The notes under the pieces: generated by a model | What the model was told of the DNA's origin: nothing | Seen by the model: only the letters and a program-made list of their open reading frames with translations | Database searches by the model: none | Position numbers and translations under genes: made by a program | Source of the DNA: Acanthaster planci | Taxonomy: Eukaryota; Echinodermata; Asteroidea; Valvatida; Acanthasteridae | Length of the DNA: 64,000 nucleotides | Direction: 5' to 3' | Assembly: GCF_001949145.1 (NCBI RefSeq) | Contig: NW_019091455.1 | Coordinates: 671,017 to 735,016, forward strand | Shown here: positions 48,990 to 60,600 of the stretch, in pieces | Layout: the number at the start of each line of letters is the position of its first letter | Numbering within the stretch: position 1 is the first letter of the stretch

Positions 48990-51640
48990 GTCAGGAGTTG
49001 TAACCGCCAACCATCTCGTGTCTGTATCTCGAGGAGCCATTCGCGAACGGGTCCTGCGTGACGAATGTAGGCCTTTAAGGTGAGGCCTAAACGGGAGACT
49101 TCATCAAATTAAACCAAGGGTCTCTTTTCGAATAAATTCTAATTCGACCCTAGTTTGTTAGTGTAAATATCACTATATCTTTGTTGTTAATTTTCAGGGA
49201 TCTTCCAACCCTTAGACGTATAGGCCGCTTTGACCCCTATATCTGCTCTTGTGAGTGAGGGCTTTGTACCTTTTTCACATTTTAGTGAAATTAAATTCCT
49301 CCGCTGGACAATATTAACATACAATGTGATCATGATTCTTGCGGCAGAAAAGGCTGAAATTACAGTCGACAGGAGAAGGTTAAAACATGCAACACTTTAA
49401 TTTCTTTTTACATATTCTGCAATTATCCATTGTCGGGTATCATTTAACATTATTCGCAGGCTATCCCTGAGATCTCATTCAAAGTGTACCCCGAATCCTG
49501 CCCGGCCAGAATCAATTTACAGACTTAGGAAGTTTAATGTGCAGATTATCTGTTGGCGGTGTAGGAAACTGGGCACCGCTTCAGAGAGGAAGAGAGAGGA
49601 GAAATGGGGAGAGAAAAATGAAAGATTTTCAATTCATCTCCAGGAAGAAAGGGAAGAGAGACAGACAATCCGAGAACAAAACACGCTGGCGATTGTCACG
49701 AGTTATTTTTCACGAAGGAGTAATCCGATCGCGTGACGAGTGTTTTCCCCCATCGCTATTTTCGAGCCTCATTCCCCTCCTACTTCTTGCGGCTTCGTCT
49801 TCCCATTTCATCTTCAGACTGGCCCCCCCTTGCCATCTTTTGTGCCTCGTAATTGTCCTAAGCAATGGAGATGGAATTTCTTGTTTTATTGCATTCTTTG
49901 TCAGACGGTAACCTTCCCCCAAGAACCCCAGTGGACTGAAATGGCAACACTATAGCCTTCCACGTGCACAGGGGCATTTTTAAAGAGCCTGGCGTAGCCC
50001 AAACACTGGATACAATTTCGCTGCCGATCCGAGCGCCCCCGAATTACCGGGATAAAATTTCTCGGCGCAAAAAAAATGCCTGTGCGAATTACGCGCAGGG
50101 CCTCCGGCCTGACCGTTTGAAAGCGATACCGCTATTTTCCTCCCTCGTCGAGTCAAGATTTCTATTTTGTTTTACCTTATACACGGCATCCCTGGCATGC
50201 TATCGCACATAACTGCCAATCACGGGAAAATTGAAGAAGAAGAGGAGGAGCGGGGGGGGGTTGGTTGGAGAAAAAAGAATCGCGCGAATGGCGGGAACGT
50301 CATTTTGGGCGCGAATGAGTTGTCGCCTGCGCTGTTTGGCGCGATTATTGGAGTCCTCCCCCCCTCCTGTTTGCAGTGAGCCCAGCTGCGATCACAGGCG
50401 AAAATGTGGGACGCTGCACTGTGACATGCCACACGGAGCTGCATAACCCAGTTTGGGTCGGCACAGGTTGATTGTGAAACAATAAGCCCCAATCACTCGC
50501 AGAAATAGCCGGCGGTGCGGCCCGGTGCGATGTGTATTACGTGTGCGCGCTCTTATAAAGCCAGGCCCCGACTTCTGCGGAATTTTCCAATCTAAAAAGT
50601 TGAGGTTTTATAGCTGTAGATGCACAGCCGCGATAGGGTTGGGTTTCGCGCAGGAGTGAAACTCAACTCGGGCCTGAAACGCGCAATATTTCTTACGTTT
50701 CCATTGTCCATTATAGCGCCGGGCCGTTTGACCTGTCAAGCGTTCGTCAGCTTAACTCCGGTCTTAGCTTATTAAATGCTTTCTACCACACGCGATTGCA
50801 TCCGTGAGAAAGAGAGACTAAATTCCCATAAAGTGAATTTCGGTTACATACCCAGTTCACATTTCGAAATGTCCGACTTGTTACTGTATAGATCCAGTGA
50901 AAAAAGGGTTGAGCGCAGGCTCAAGAATGTAATCGTTAACAGCCTGAAATTCCCAGACAATTATTAACCTAACAGTGTGCTTTCGTGTGGTGACCTTTTG
51001 TGGCATACCCATAGGAAGCAATAGGAGATATCGCAAGGCAATCTGCCAGATAATAGTAAAAGCTACAATAGAATTAACACATGTCTTTGTCTGGAGTAGA
51101 TCCAATTATTTCCTGTCTGGTGTTTATGGGGGAATTCCCCTCTCTTGTTTTTCTCTCTTTCTAGACCCCCCAAATGTACAAATTTCATTTTAAGGAAACC
51201 CCAAAAAATCGATATGTCCATAATATCACTATGGCGTTTTGATGTCGGGGCGGTAATAGGCCGATAACAACTGAAATGCTTTCAGAAGTGGATGAAAGTC
51301 AGACCGACAACCGTCAGCACTGGTGCTTTGAAACCGTTTTGTTACAGGGAATCAAGTGTCCAGGACAGTCGATAAAGGTTTGCATATGCACAATCCAAGA
51401 ACTTCAAAATTGCGGTTTAAACAAGGAGTTCTTCCAGAAAAGTATAGTCATTGTGGTTTTTGTACATTTGGAACATGTCAGCTTTCAGTTCCCATTGCCT
51501 TGTACACGAGATTAAAGGGCCGAGTAAATACAGTTTCCATTTTGTCGAGAGGGAACTCAATAGCTGTAATGTCCTCACAGGAGGGAAAACATGTTATGGA
51601 CTAAAATCACAAATTTGGCATCCTTATCATGTTGACTCGA
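48990..51640. other. Non-coding stretch
   Basis: The longest frame is 124 codons (49537-49911). AATAAA occurs at about 49130. A nine-base G run lies at 50252. No gene is supported. Confidence 0.5.
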
Positions 51641-51669
51641 TCTAATAAAATCAACACCCAGCTAGTAAT

Positions 51670-51972
51670 CCGATTAGAGTCACGTCGCGGGCCGGCCCGG
51701 GCGGTGAGGGCGGTGCGGGCGCGGGAGACAGTAAGGCCCAGCTGGGCGAGCTTGACTTGGTGCCGCTCGATGTCATGGAGTTCGATGGGATGTTGTGGCA
51801 AAAGCCCCTTCCTGTTGCCGTAATTCGCAGAACTAGTTCAGTGCAAGACTCAGATGAACTGATGAGATTTTTTACAAGACTACTGCTTGTCAAAAGGCCG
51901 GGGAACTTACAGTCTGCAGTTTGTAGATCTTCAAATCATCGGCATGCTTCGAAACACCTGAAAAGGCATTGA
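51670..51972 (+). other. Open frame of about 100 codons overlapping an opposite-strand exon candidate
   Basis: One frame is open from about 51670 to a stop at 51970, including GDSKAQLGELDLVPLDVMEF and VAVIRRTSSVQDSDELMRFF. The composition looks protein-like, but there is no good start codon context, acceptor or donor. The GC-rich start (51685-51760) inflates open frames on both strands. It overlaps the minus-strand exon candidate at 51911-51957, so at most one is real. Confidence 0.18.
51911..51957 (-). CDS. Candidate 47-bp exon or reverse-transcriptase-like scrap
   Basis: On the minus strand ATGCCTTTTCAG precedes and GCAGACT followed by GTAAGT ends a segment with one open frame, VSKHADDLKIYKLQT. 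The string HADDLKIY recalls the YADD catalytic box of non-LTR reverse transcriptases with H for Y. A TAA upstream and a TGA downstream limit the frame, and no other reverse-transcriptase motif is nearby. It could be a tiny exon, a transposon scrap, or coincidence. Confidence 0.18.
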
Positions 51973-51979
51973 TTGCGGG

Positions 51980-52800
51980 AAGACGCTTTTATCACAACGG
52001 CACCGTTTTATGCACAAGAATATGATACAAATGCGCATGACTAAGGAAAAATAATTAAGCAATAAGAAGTGTGCAGAAAAATGGAAAGAGAAATAAATTC
52101 TGACACACAACGCTAAAATCGTTCGTTTGCAGAAATAACGCCAGTTTCACCGGAAGAACTTATGTCCAACGACAGCTTTGTTTGATGTTTGGTCAAGTCT
52201 GGCTCGGACAGTTTAGGTTATAAATACGGTACCATTCGTGATTACGGAGGTTACGAGTTGTCAAATCAAGAGGTAAGAATAGAGACACACAAGCTGCTCG
52301 AGCGTGACGAATGACAACGCGTCGCACGCTGCACATCTACGTGCCAGTTTTAATGCCTTGTTGTAATCGCTCTCTGCTTACTAATTAGTCACGGTAGAGA
52401 AAGTAGTGCATACCGTACCCCCTTGACCTTTGAACTCAGCCCCCGCATTTCAACCTAAAAATAATTATCCCTAGCGATGAAATTTAGGTGAAATAATTCA
52501 TCTTTCACCCTGTCCTCCTCCTCTCTCCTCTCGAGTAATAAATCAGCAGGAAAATCCCCAGTGTTTTTTTTCCACGGAGATAAATTCATCCAGAGTGTCA
52601 CCGCCGATACATCGACGACAATTTAGGGGATAATTTTCGGGGGACCCTACTGCTGAGTCGGGTGTTGAGCTGATGCCCCAATCAGGGGTCCGGTTATTAT
52701 CCTGATTAATCGACTCGGTGGGCCAACCTGTCAGTCGCGTAAACAATTAGACCAAAGTTTACGCTTGCGAATGACAACTCAGATATGAGACGTCATTATA
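51980..52800. other. Non-coding, possible regulatory block
   Basis: The block holds a TATA-like TTATAAATAC (52218), a donor-like AGAG then GTAAGA (52273), CTAATTAG (52386), a DR1 element (52424) and repeated AATAATT, TTATCC and TAAACA motifs. This density is typical of animal enhancers. No open frame is convincing. Confidence 0.35.
52424..52436 (-). promoter_or_regulatory. DR1 nuclear-receptor element
   Basis: On the minus strand AGTTCA, A, AGGTCA is a standard DR1 as bound by HNF4, RXR heterodimers and COUP-TF family members. It lies in a block with homeodomain-like and FOX-like motifs (52340-52760). Confidence 0.45.
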
Positions 52801-52847
52801 CATGTGGGCCGTGGAAAGAAGGGAGGCCGAAGAGCTGGAAAGAAACC

Positions 52848-52886
52848 AAAAAAAAAAAAAGAAAAAAAAGAAAAAAAGGAAAAAAA
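52848..52886 (+). repeat. A-rich simple repeat
   Basis: Runs of A broken by single G bases make a 39-bp purine tract. It generates a lysine-rich open frame that is not a gene. Confidence 0.9.
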
Positions 52887-54065
52887 GCGACGTATTCACG
52901 GGGTAATTTATACAGAGCACATATTTTTCTGGTTATGTTTGGGCTTACGGGCTGACTGCTGCAGTGACCCGAGCCTAACTTTCGATGATTAATGAAATGC
53001 CTGCCAACAGCAAACAGTAAACAGACAGCCCCCCCCCCATGTAGCTGGTCTTGAACATTGGCCCATCAGAGCCAGGTGGGGGCGCATGCCATCTCGTATC
53101 AGGGTGAGCCGCTGAGAAAGGATGACCAGCGACGGGATGAGAGACGCTGTCATCACACTCTGGAAGAAAACAACCCCCCAAAAGGGTGACAAAAATAGAA
53201 TACTCGGTTGTCAACTCCTAATGGGTGGGCAAAGGATTTCCTCAGAGAGGGAGGCTTGTGAGGATCCGTCGGGGGAAAACTAGGGACTGGACCCTTTTAT
53301 CCCCTGAAATGACAACAGCCAAAAACGCCCTTGAAGATGGAACACGGTGATCATTACAATCAGACCACAAGTCTTTCATACCTGATTTTTAAAAGGAGAC
53401 GAAGTGTCAATACTCAAGACACTGAAATAATAATGCATCTAAACATGCTGGAGACAAAATGATGGACTATATTACTCGATAAATGTCGAGTGTAATTCTT
53501 CTTCGGTTGTTGATTTTCAACAATTTGGGGAAGATTTGCTCATATATATGTCCAAGCAGGTGATGCTTCAACAAAATTCGGGCAAGGCAAAGTTGGGGAA
53601 TGATGGCTTGTCTTCCAGAGGGCAAACTGGGGAAGTGAATCAAGTGGTATTAGACACTCTGAATTTCCTTGTCAAGATGAGCGACGAAATTCAATTTCGT
53701 CTTTCTCATCCTAACAAAAATCATGGGATGTTTCCTATCCCTGATGTCCTCTGTCACTTCACGACTTTCCCGACGCAAACACACCATCGAGGATTCGGAA
53801 TGAAAATCGTATGAACGATCTCACGTTACGGTCACAGAAGGCATGCCACCCCACTGCACAATGATGTAGTTTTTAAGTCTCTGCAGCTCATACCACGGAC
53901 AGAGTTTGATATTGCAAGCGACCCGGAATTGCACTAAATATACAGTTTATACTCATTGCAAGCAATGAAAACACTTCACGTCCTGTCTTATTTATTTGTT
54001 CGGGGTTGATCATTTAACCATTTTTAATTCCTACCCAGGCCGTCTGCGCGAGGGAGGTTGGATTT

Positions 54066-54076
54066 GGGGGGGGGGG
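54066..54076 (+). repeat. Eleven-base G run
   Basis: One of the two longest G/C homopolymers seen here. A run this long can form a G-quadruplex only together with neighbouring G tracts. Confidence 0.95.
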
Positions 54077-55103
54077 TTCTGTCGTCCGCGACTAGCTGTT
54101 TGTTGTTTTATTTCTCCACCAAAAAAATCCCTTTAAGATGATTTCCGCGACTTGTGCGGACTGACACCCGGAGACAGGACGCTGGTCGCTGACGATGGTC
54201 CGGGAGATGCTGATGTAAGACCCCGTAATCGTAGTGATGACGGTGTCTACGACGAGCCACGTCGTCCGATTAATACGTAAACAATCCGGCTTTCCTGTTC
54301 TGTGATTCATTCAATTAACCCGTGTTTTCTCGCCCCAAACGGGTCTTCCGCCCCGGATCGGACTGCGCATCCAGTGGAGGCCTGACCGTGTCGGGTCGGG
54401 GACCCTCGTGCTGGGCGGACCGCTCACAGTTCCTTCCTGATCGATCAAAGTGATTAGAGACCCGCTAATTTGGGGGGTCTTTACCATTCTCCTGCCCCCC
54501 AGCTAAGAAGGAAATCTGTCCAAGATAAAGCTGGCATTTTTCACCCCTTCAGTTCCACTGATTCCCTTCTCCAATGGAGATGGTGACTACTTTATCTTGT
54601 ATCCACCACGTGTTCGTATATGGCGCGCAGATTTTTTTTCTGTCGTTGTCGACTGCTACATGTGCAGCCCCGACCAGCACGAAATTAAATTCAAGCGCGA
54701 GTAACTAGCTTATCTCGCTTTATTGCGCACAATAGGCCCAACGGTCGGCTCGGTTGCGCTCGGCAGTGGCCGGTTGCAGCGCCGGGGACGGTCCAAGCGC
54801 TTAATTCAAAATGATTAGAGAGGCTCTGCCCAGCTCAGTGGGCAGGATTTGAAACCAGTTCGTCCCGAATTAATGAAATAGTAGTTTCTGTAATTCAATT
54901 TGTCAATCCTAAAGGAGAAAATTATATTTATCGATCCAGGCACGCATTAATCTTTATTGGCACGGTCGGGCTGTTCTGCGCGGGGGAAGCAGGGCAGCCA
55001 CGATTTGATGGGAGATAGGTATATAGGAGGAAATTATTCTCCTTGCTCCGTCTTTCCGCCTGGTAGCACTTACAAAATAATGTGCAATATTGAAGCGCTG
55101 AGC

Positions 55104-55137
55104 GTGTGTGTGTGTCTCTCTCTTTCTCTCTCTCTCT
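55104..55137 (+). repeat. Compound GT/CT microsatellite
   Basis: Six GT units are followed by CT units with one TT interruption. It is typical animal simple sequence. Confidence 0.9.
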
Positions 55138-55239
55138 GTAGTGTCTAAGTGAGCCGGGCAGGTTGGGGAATGGGGGACAACCCGGGAAGGAAAAAAAACT
55201 TTGAGAGTAGAAACATATTTTCAGTAAGGATTGGGCCCT

Positions 55240-56630
55240 GCCTGGCCGGGTGATGGTAAGCCGGCGAGGGGTTAATGCGAGCGCAGATTGCCCCGACGAG
55301 GTATCCGGGTCGATGGCGGTATCGATCCGGACTGAGCCACGGGAAAGCGAGGGCAGCGGCGCAGCTCCCCGAGCACGTCTGCCAGCCGGCGACGCCGCGA
55401 GAAAGAGGGTGGAGGTCGCAACAACAACCTGGGAAGCTTAAATAAAATTGAACAAAAATGCTAAACAAAATGATAACAACGATGTTTCAGGATGGTGCCT
55501 GCTTCACGAGAGCTGGGACACTGATCAAAGAACTTAATGGTGGGTTTTATGTTCTTTTACACCTCAACTGTAATGAGTAACCGTTGGTATTAAGTCTTGG
55601 TGAAGTGGCTCCTAAGATCCTCACATTAAGCCATCCTATACTGGAGGTTCCTTTACTTAAAAGAGAGTGACACAAAACCCACACGAACCACTTTGCATGC
55701 TATGAATGATTAATTTTTTCAGGTTTTACAGCTGAAAGTGAAATGATTGTCCGATTTTCCGTTCGAGACGAAAAGATACCGGTAGCTAGCAAATTTCGTC
55801 TCTTTTTTTGGGGGGGGGGTGGTGTGGATGTTTGATTTCATTTCAAAAACAGGCGCACTATATACCGTGAAAATCCGGTTTTGTTAAATGACTAAGGCAG
55901 AGAGGCTCACCCATTCAACCAATTAGCCAAGAAATGGCGAAAGAGATAGACGTGCGTCCCCCCGAGCGCATGTTGGTGACGAACTGAACAAATTAATCAC
56001 GATATTAAAAAAAGGAGAGAGAGAAACCTTGGAGTTATATACATGCGATTCCCTAAAGAGATGCACGGTAGATCAGTCAAGTAATGAGGCGACTCAGAGC
56101 ATTCGGCCTATACTGGCCCGTCATAATGCCGTCTAGCCTCACCGTTCTTTATTGAGGGAGGGGGAAGAGATATTATAGGGGGTCTTGTACGCGGTACACA
56201 GCAGCAGTTAACCCTGGAGTTCCCAGGTCTGACACGTCATACGGCTCACCTTGATCCCAACATGCTAATGGTTCATGCCGCGTAAACCCCACCGCCATTT
56301 TGTCGACCGTTTTTTCCTTCTCTTCGGCATCTTCTGATTCACTTTCTTCCTACACCGTGGAGGGCTTCTTTTATTCTTTATTTTTTGGAGGTGAGGGGGG
56401 GAGGAACGGAGAAATTAAATGGCACAGTCCTTCTGCAACGAGCACAAAACGTCCGCTGGCCGGGTAGAGAAGTCGGCGTATCTGGCGGCGATCTGCGGAG
56501 GCTGGCGATTGCACGCTCAGTTGGCTCGCCTGAAAGGCGGGAACGGAGATGGCGGGAATCTCTGATATTGCCTCGCTTCAGAGCTATACTCAAGAATGGT
56601 TACTGAAGGTCGAAGCGCGGAAATGCTCCC
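55240..56630. other. Non-coding stretch
   Basis: An acceptor-like ACATATTTTCAG near 55223 and donor-like ATG then GTAAGC at 55255 enclose about 30 bp reading KDWALPGRVM, too little to call. A T7-G10 compound run lies at 55803-55819. No gene is supported. Confidence 0.5.
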
Positions 56631-56639
56631 GTTCAAATT

Positions 56640-57240
56640 GCAGTCCAGAGTGGTGTAATGGTTGGTTGGTTAATTAAAGATGTTCGAAACAAGTAAATCA
56701 CTGCACTCCCTGCCTTTAGATCAAAAGTGAATCATTAGTGTTCTGATATACCAATCATGCCTCTCTCAATGTATCATTAACAAATATCATAAATGAATTA
56801 ATTGAACATCATAATTAATTAAGCGACCTACCCTAACATAGATATTTGCACCACATTAAACCAGATGAGACCTTTAATTAAGTAATAATGTAATTTTTCT
56901 CAGCGCATATTTGGTTTTTGACTGGTGAGCCCTTTAGTAAACATTAGAACATTAGTTGTATCAATTATGAAAATCATGGTATCAGTGAGGAAAGATACGG
57001 TCCACTGATTGGACGCTTTTCTTAAATTACATATCCTGATTTAATTGCTCTTCAACTCTTAATTAATAGGCAAGAATGTCTTCGTTACCTACACATGATA
57101 CAGTACGGTACTTCAGAGGGAAGATGTTTTAGGTCCTATAAAACTCTTAAGCATATGTATTAGACGTTCTTAGCAGTTATAAGATGTATAAACAGGGAAT
57201 GAACTACGCACAAATACGCGTCCTTTTAAATTGTCAATAT
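56640..57240. promoter_or_regulatory. AT-rich block dense in homeodomain cores
   Basis: TAATTA or TTAATT cores occur at 56671, about 56798, 56812, 56875 and 57060, with more variants between them. The block is clearly more AT-rich than its flanks and lacks open frames. Clusters of this core are typical of developmental enhancers bound by homeodomain proteins. AT-richness alone raises the chance of such motifs, so the regulatory reading is inference. Confidence 0.35.
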
Positions 57241-57659
57241 TTTGTTTTCAATTTGAAGACTAGTACTCAGAGGATGAAACTGAATTTGAGTGCAACGAAT
57301 GCATGACACTAACTTCCCGATGCAGCTTAGGTCGCTTTTAAGTATCTTCATTTCGTTGGTTAAAAAAAACTTACTACCTCCCTGCCTGATTCCGCGCCCA
57401 GTCAACCGAAACACGGCAAAGCCCCAAATGATTCGCATTTCGCGCCAAATCATCGCCTTTGAATCTCCCCCGTCGTTTTCGCGCGCTTGGTGATCTCTCT
57501 GCAGAGCGCGTCTGTGCAATAATGATGGACGAGCCCAAGCGCCAGTTGCGCCCCGGGTCCCTGGGAGACACCTTAGCGTGTGAACATTGCCACGTGAGCC
57601 GGGCAACCGGATTAAACTGTAACATGAAATCAATAGCCCCCCCCCCAAATTCCCCACTA

Positions 57660-60600
57660 GGTTCGAATTTTTAAAAATGTGAGGAGATTTCTTTAGGTCA
57701 AGGCCAGATGAGGCTGAAAAGATGAAGTAGCCGTGGAAAATCTGCTATTCAGCTTGGAATCCCCCGATCCCTTCAAGCAAATTGGAGATTTGGTTAAGAT
57801 AGCCTTAATTAATCAAGGGCGGTATACCATTCGTCAGCTATTACTCCCTAGCGGTGCGGTACGTAGCGTCTCCAATAGGTGTAAGTAAGCCTCTAAGAGG
57901 ATTTCCAAACAACGGTATTGAGAATTGAGCGGTATCCCAACATTTACCGTTTCAAAAGCTTCCATGATTTGCTTTTGGGGGATGATGGGGTTTTGATGTC
58001 TTTGTTGGGGTTGATATGTTGTTTACGCGCTTAAATTCGATTTATTGCAGTTTGGAAGAATGTTAACTTGGGAAATGCAGAAAATAGCCAGAAATGTATG
58101 GGGGAAAATCTGAATATCTTAAAGTCCTCAGAGCTTCTGTAGTTTAGCAGGGTTTATGCCTGACCTAATTGTAGGTTTGAATAAAGCATTTCAACCAGGA
58201 TGCAAAGTTAGCAGTAAATCCTGACGGACATATAAAATAGTACTGACAGCGGATAGGCGGAATTTCGATGGGGGGGATGCAGAGGAAGCCCATAAGGTTG
58301 TAGATACTAATTAAAAAGAAATTAAACAAAAACAAATTAAACAGTGTTGCAATTCTAAGTAGGCGTACGCCGCCCTAACCCCCAGTAACTGAAAATGGCA
58401 TTTAAACTGTCTTTATGTACCATTCTTTACTTCGCTCTCAAGATTGTTGTGGAGTGTTTCGCTCGAGAAAAATCCTTCAATTTCATTTAATTTTTGTGGT
58501 ATTTTTAAAGGATAAATGGCGTCTTATGCACTAACATTAATTCGTCAGTTAGAAAATGTAATGAAATCAAAAATAATAATGATGCAGAATCTAGACTTCC
58601 TATTCTGGGTGCTTAAATACTTTAATATGCCCCTTTTAATTACACATTCTTGGAGTGAGGAACAGTTATTTTCATTTCTGTAAAATTAATACTTAAATCT
58701 CTTGCGCTGGTCTTCTTCCTAGCGCTCAGAACACCACAGGAACCTTTTAATGAAATTGCATCTGAACAGACCTTTCTCATCCTCTGCATGCACAGGAATT
58801 CTGGTAATGTCTCTCTTCTATATAATCTGGCGCCACAAAATCACCAAGTCCTCTCACTGCATTTAACGCAGTCAAAGGCGCGCTAGGCAGACGATCAAGA
58901 GGAGAATGAGAGGGGAAGAGGCCTGCGCAATTTATGGTGAATTGTGTGCGCGGCGAATCAGGGACTTAATGCGGGGGAAATCACCGAGATGTGAACCGGA
59001 AAGAGCGCCAGGTAAATTACGGTCTTTGTCTGTCACTTTTTATCGGATCTAATTTTTCCAAAGACAATTCCACTCGCCTAATAAAACCCAAACGACGTAT
59101 GAACGGATGAGGAGAAAAGAGGGAGGCGTTGGATTAGCGTCCTGGTAGAGCGAAAGTCCGTCCGCTAGGCCTAGGCGCTGTGCAGGGCTTCCAAGCATCG
59201 CCTTGTGAATGTTGGAGCCTTCTCAAATGCACTGCTTTTTCTTGGATTTCTGGAGGTTTCAAACAAACTCTAAGTCTAAGCCGAGGAGACAAGCACAAAC
59301 ATGCAGTGTTTAAATTGTGGAAACGCATCCTGGAACGTTTAAGACAAAGCCAGTCTTATGATTTTTGAAAGAGAAATTATGTTTCTGAGGCATTTCCAAA
59401 TTTATTTAAAAAAAAAAGTATTTCGAAGAAAAGTCAATTTAGATTACAATACGTGAAAAATACTCCCATATCGTGTGAACTTCATCGGTCCACGATCATA
59501 TTTTGCTGGTTGCCACATTATCGTATTGTTTTGGGGGTTAAACGAGTGTTGTCATTGGAGTGTATCGATAAATTATCTAAAATAAAACAAATCTAGAAAT
59601 CGAAGTGAAACAGGTGTCAGGTGGGCAGTTAAAGCGGGCATAAACAAAAAAAGAGGAAAACCTTTTGTTTTGAGTGTGCACACATTGCAATAAGGGGAGG
59701 AAGTTAAGCAATATCCCGTATTGTAAGGTTCCTTTGTTCTCTCCAACTTTTGAGGACGAAATTTTTCATTTTCTTTTAGCTGAAAATGAATCAGGTCCCC
59801 GTCACTTTGTGCATTTTTCGTCACGACATGATGCGTCACGACATAAAAATCGTCAACAGAGCACTGCACAATGCTCATGCGCAGTCGGACTATGCAGGTC
59901 TCGTTGGTGCGTTCTTGTTGCAGCTCCAGTGCTGTCCTTTAATGTAGATGGTTTTTCCTGGGTAATAATATTCAGAGGATGGAACGTTTAAGAAATAATC
60001 GACGTTTCGTTATGGGTGTAGTCCACTAATTCAAGCCCCCATTGAAAACAGTGTAAAATCAATATTATTCGGGGTCAAATAACATACGTACCAATATCCC
60101 TCAGGTTTCTGAAACATATGTTAAATTATTGTACGGTCCATAATCTTTCAATTTCTTTTCAATTTTCTTTAGGTTAACTGATTACATTTTTAGTTATTCC
60201 CATAAATCAAAATTAACCCCGAAAAGTGATTTCTCCGAGGTCTGCTTGCAACCATTTTTCAAGTGACAACCCTCAACATTCTCGGGCACTTAGGACCATT
60301 TTTCAACCGTAGTTTTTAGCCATTCTGCTCTCAGATGAAAGCCCAAAGACCCAGGGGTTGGTCCTGGCAAAGATTTACAAAATCTCACCATTTAGGGGCC
60401 ATACAATGTCCTTTTTCAAAAGATATTGCGGTGGCATTGTTAATGCTAATGAGCTGGCCTGAAATTCCCACTTGAATTAGTAGACTGCACCCTTTATTCA
60501 GCCTGATCGCAATCCGACCCCCGTTACAAAAACAATGCACACATGTTCAGCGGTCCTCCGCGATTCCTCTCATCGCTAGCGAGTCTTGGACAACCGTAAG

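Larger units (their letters stand above)
52990..55230. other. Non-coding stretch
   Basis: No frame exceeds 107 codons. Ten C at 53029 and eleven G at 54066 are the main irregularities. A perfect 7-bp hairpin lies at 54826-54845. No gene is supported. Confidence 0.5.

Noticed and set aside
52804-52992. Lysine-rich open frame resembling a nuclear or ribosomal protein start
   Set aside because: The lysines come from an A-rich simple repeat, and the rest has no family resemblance.
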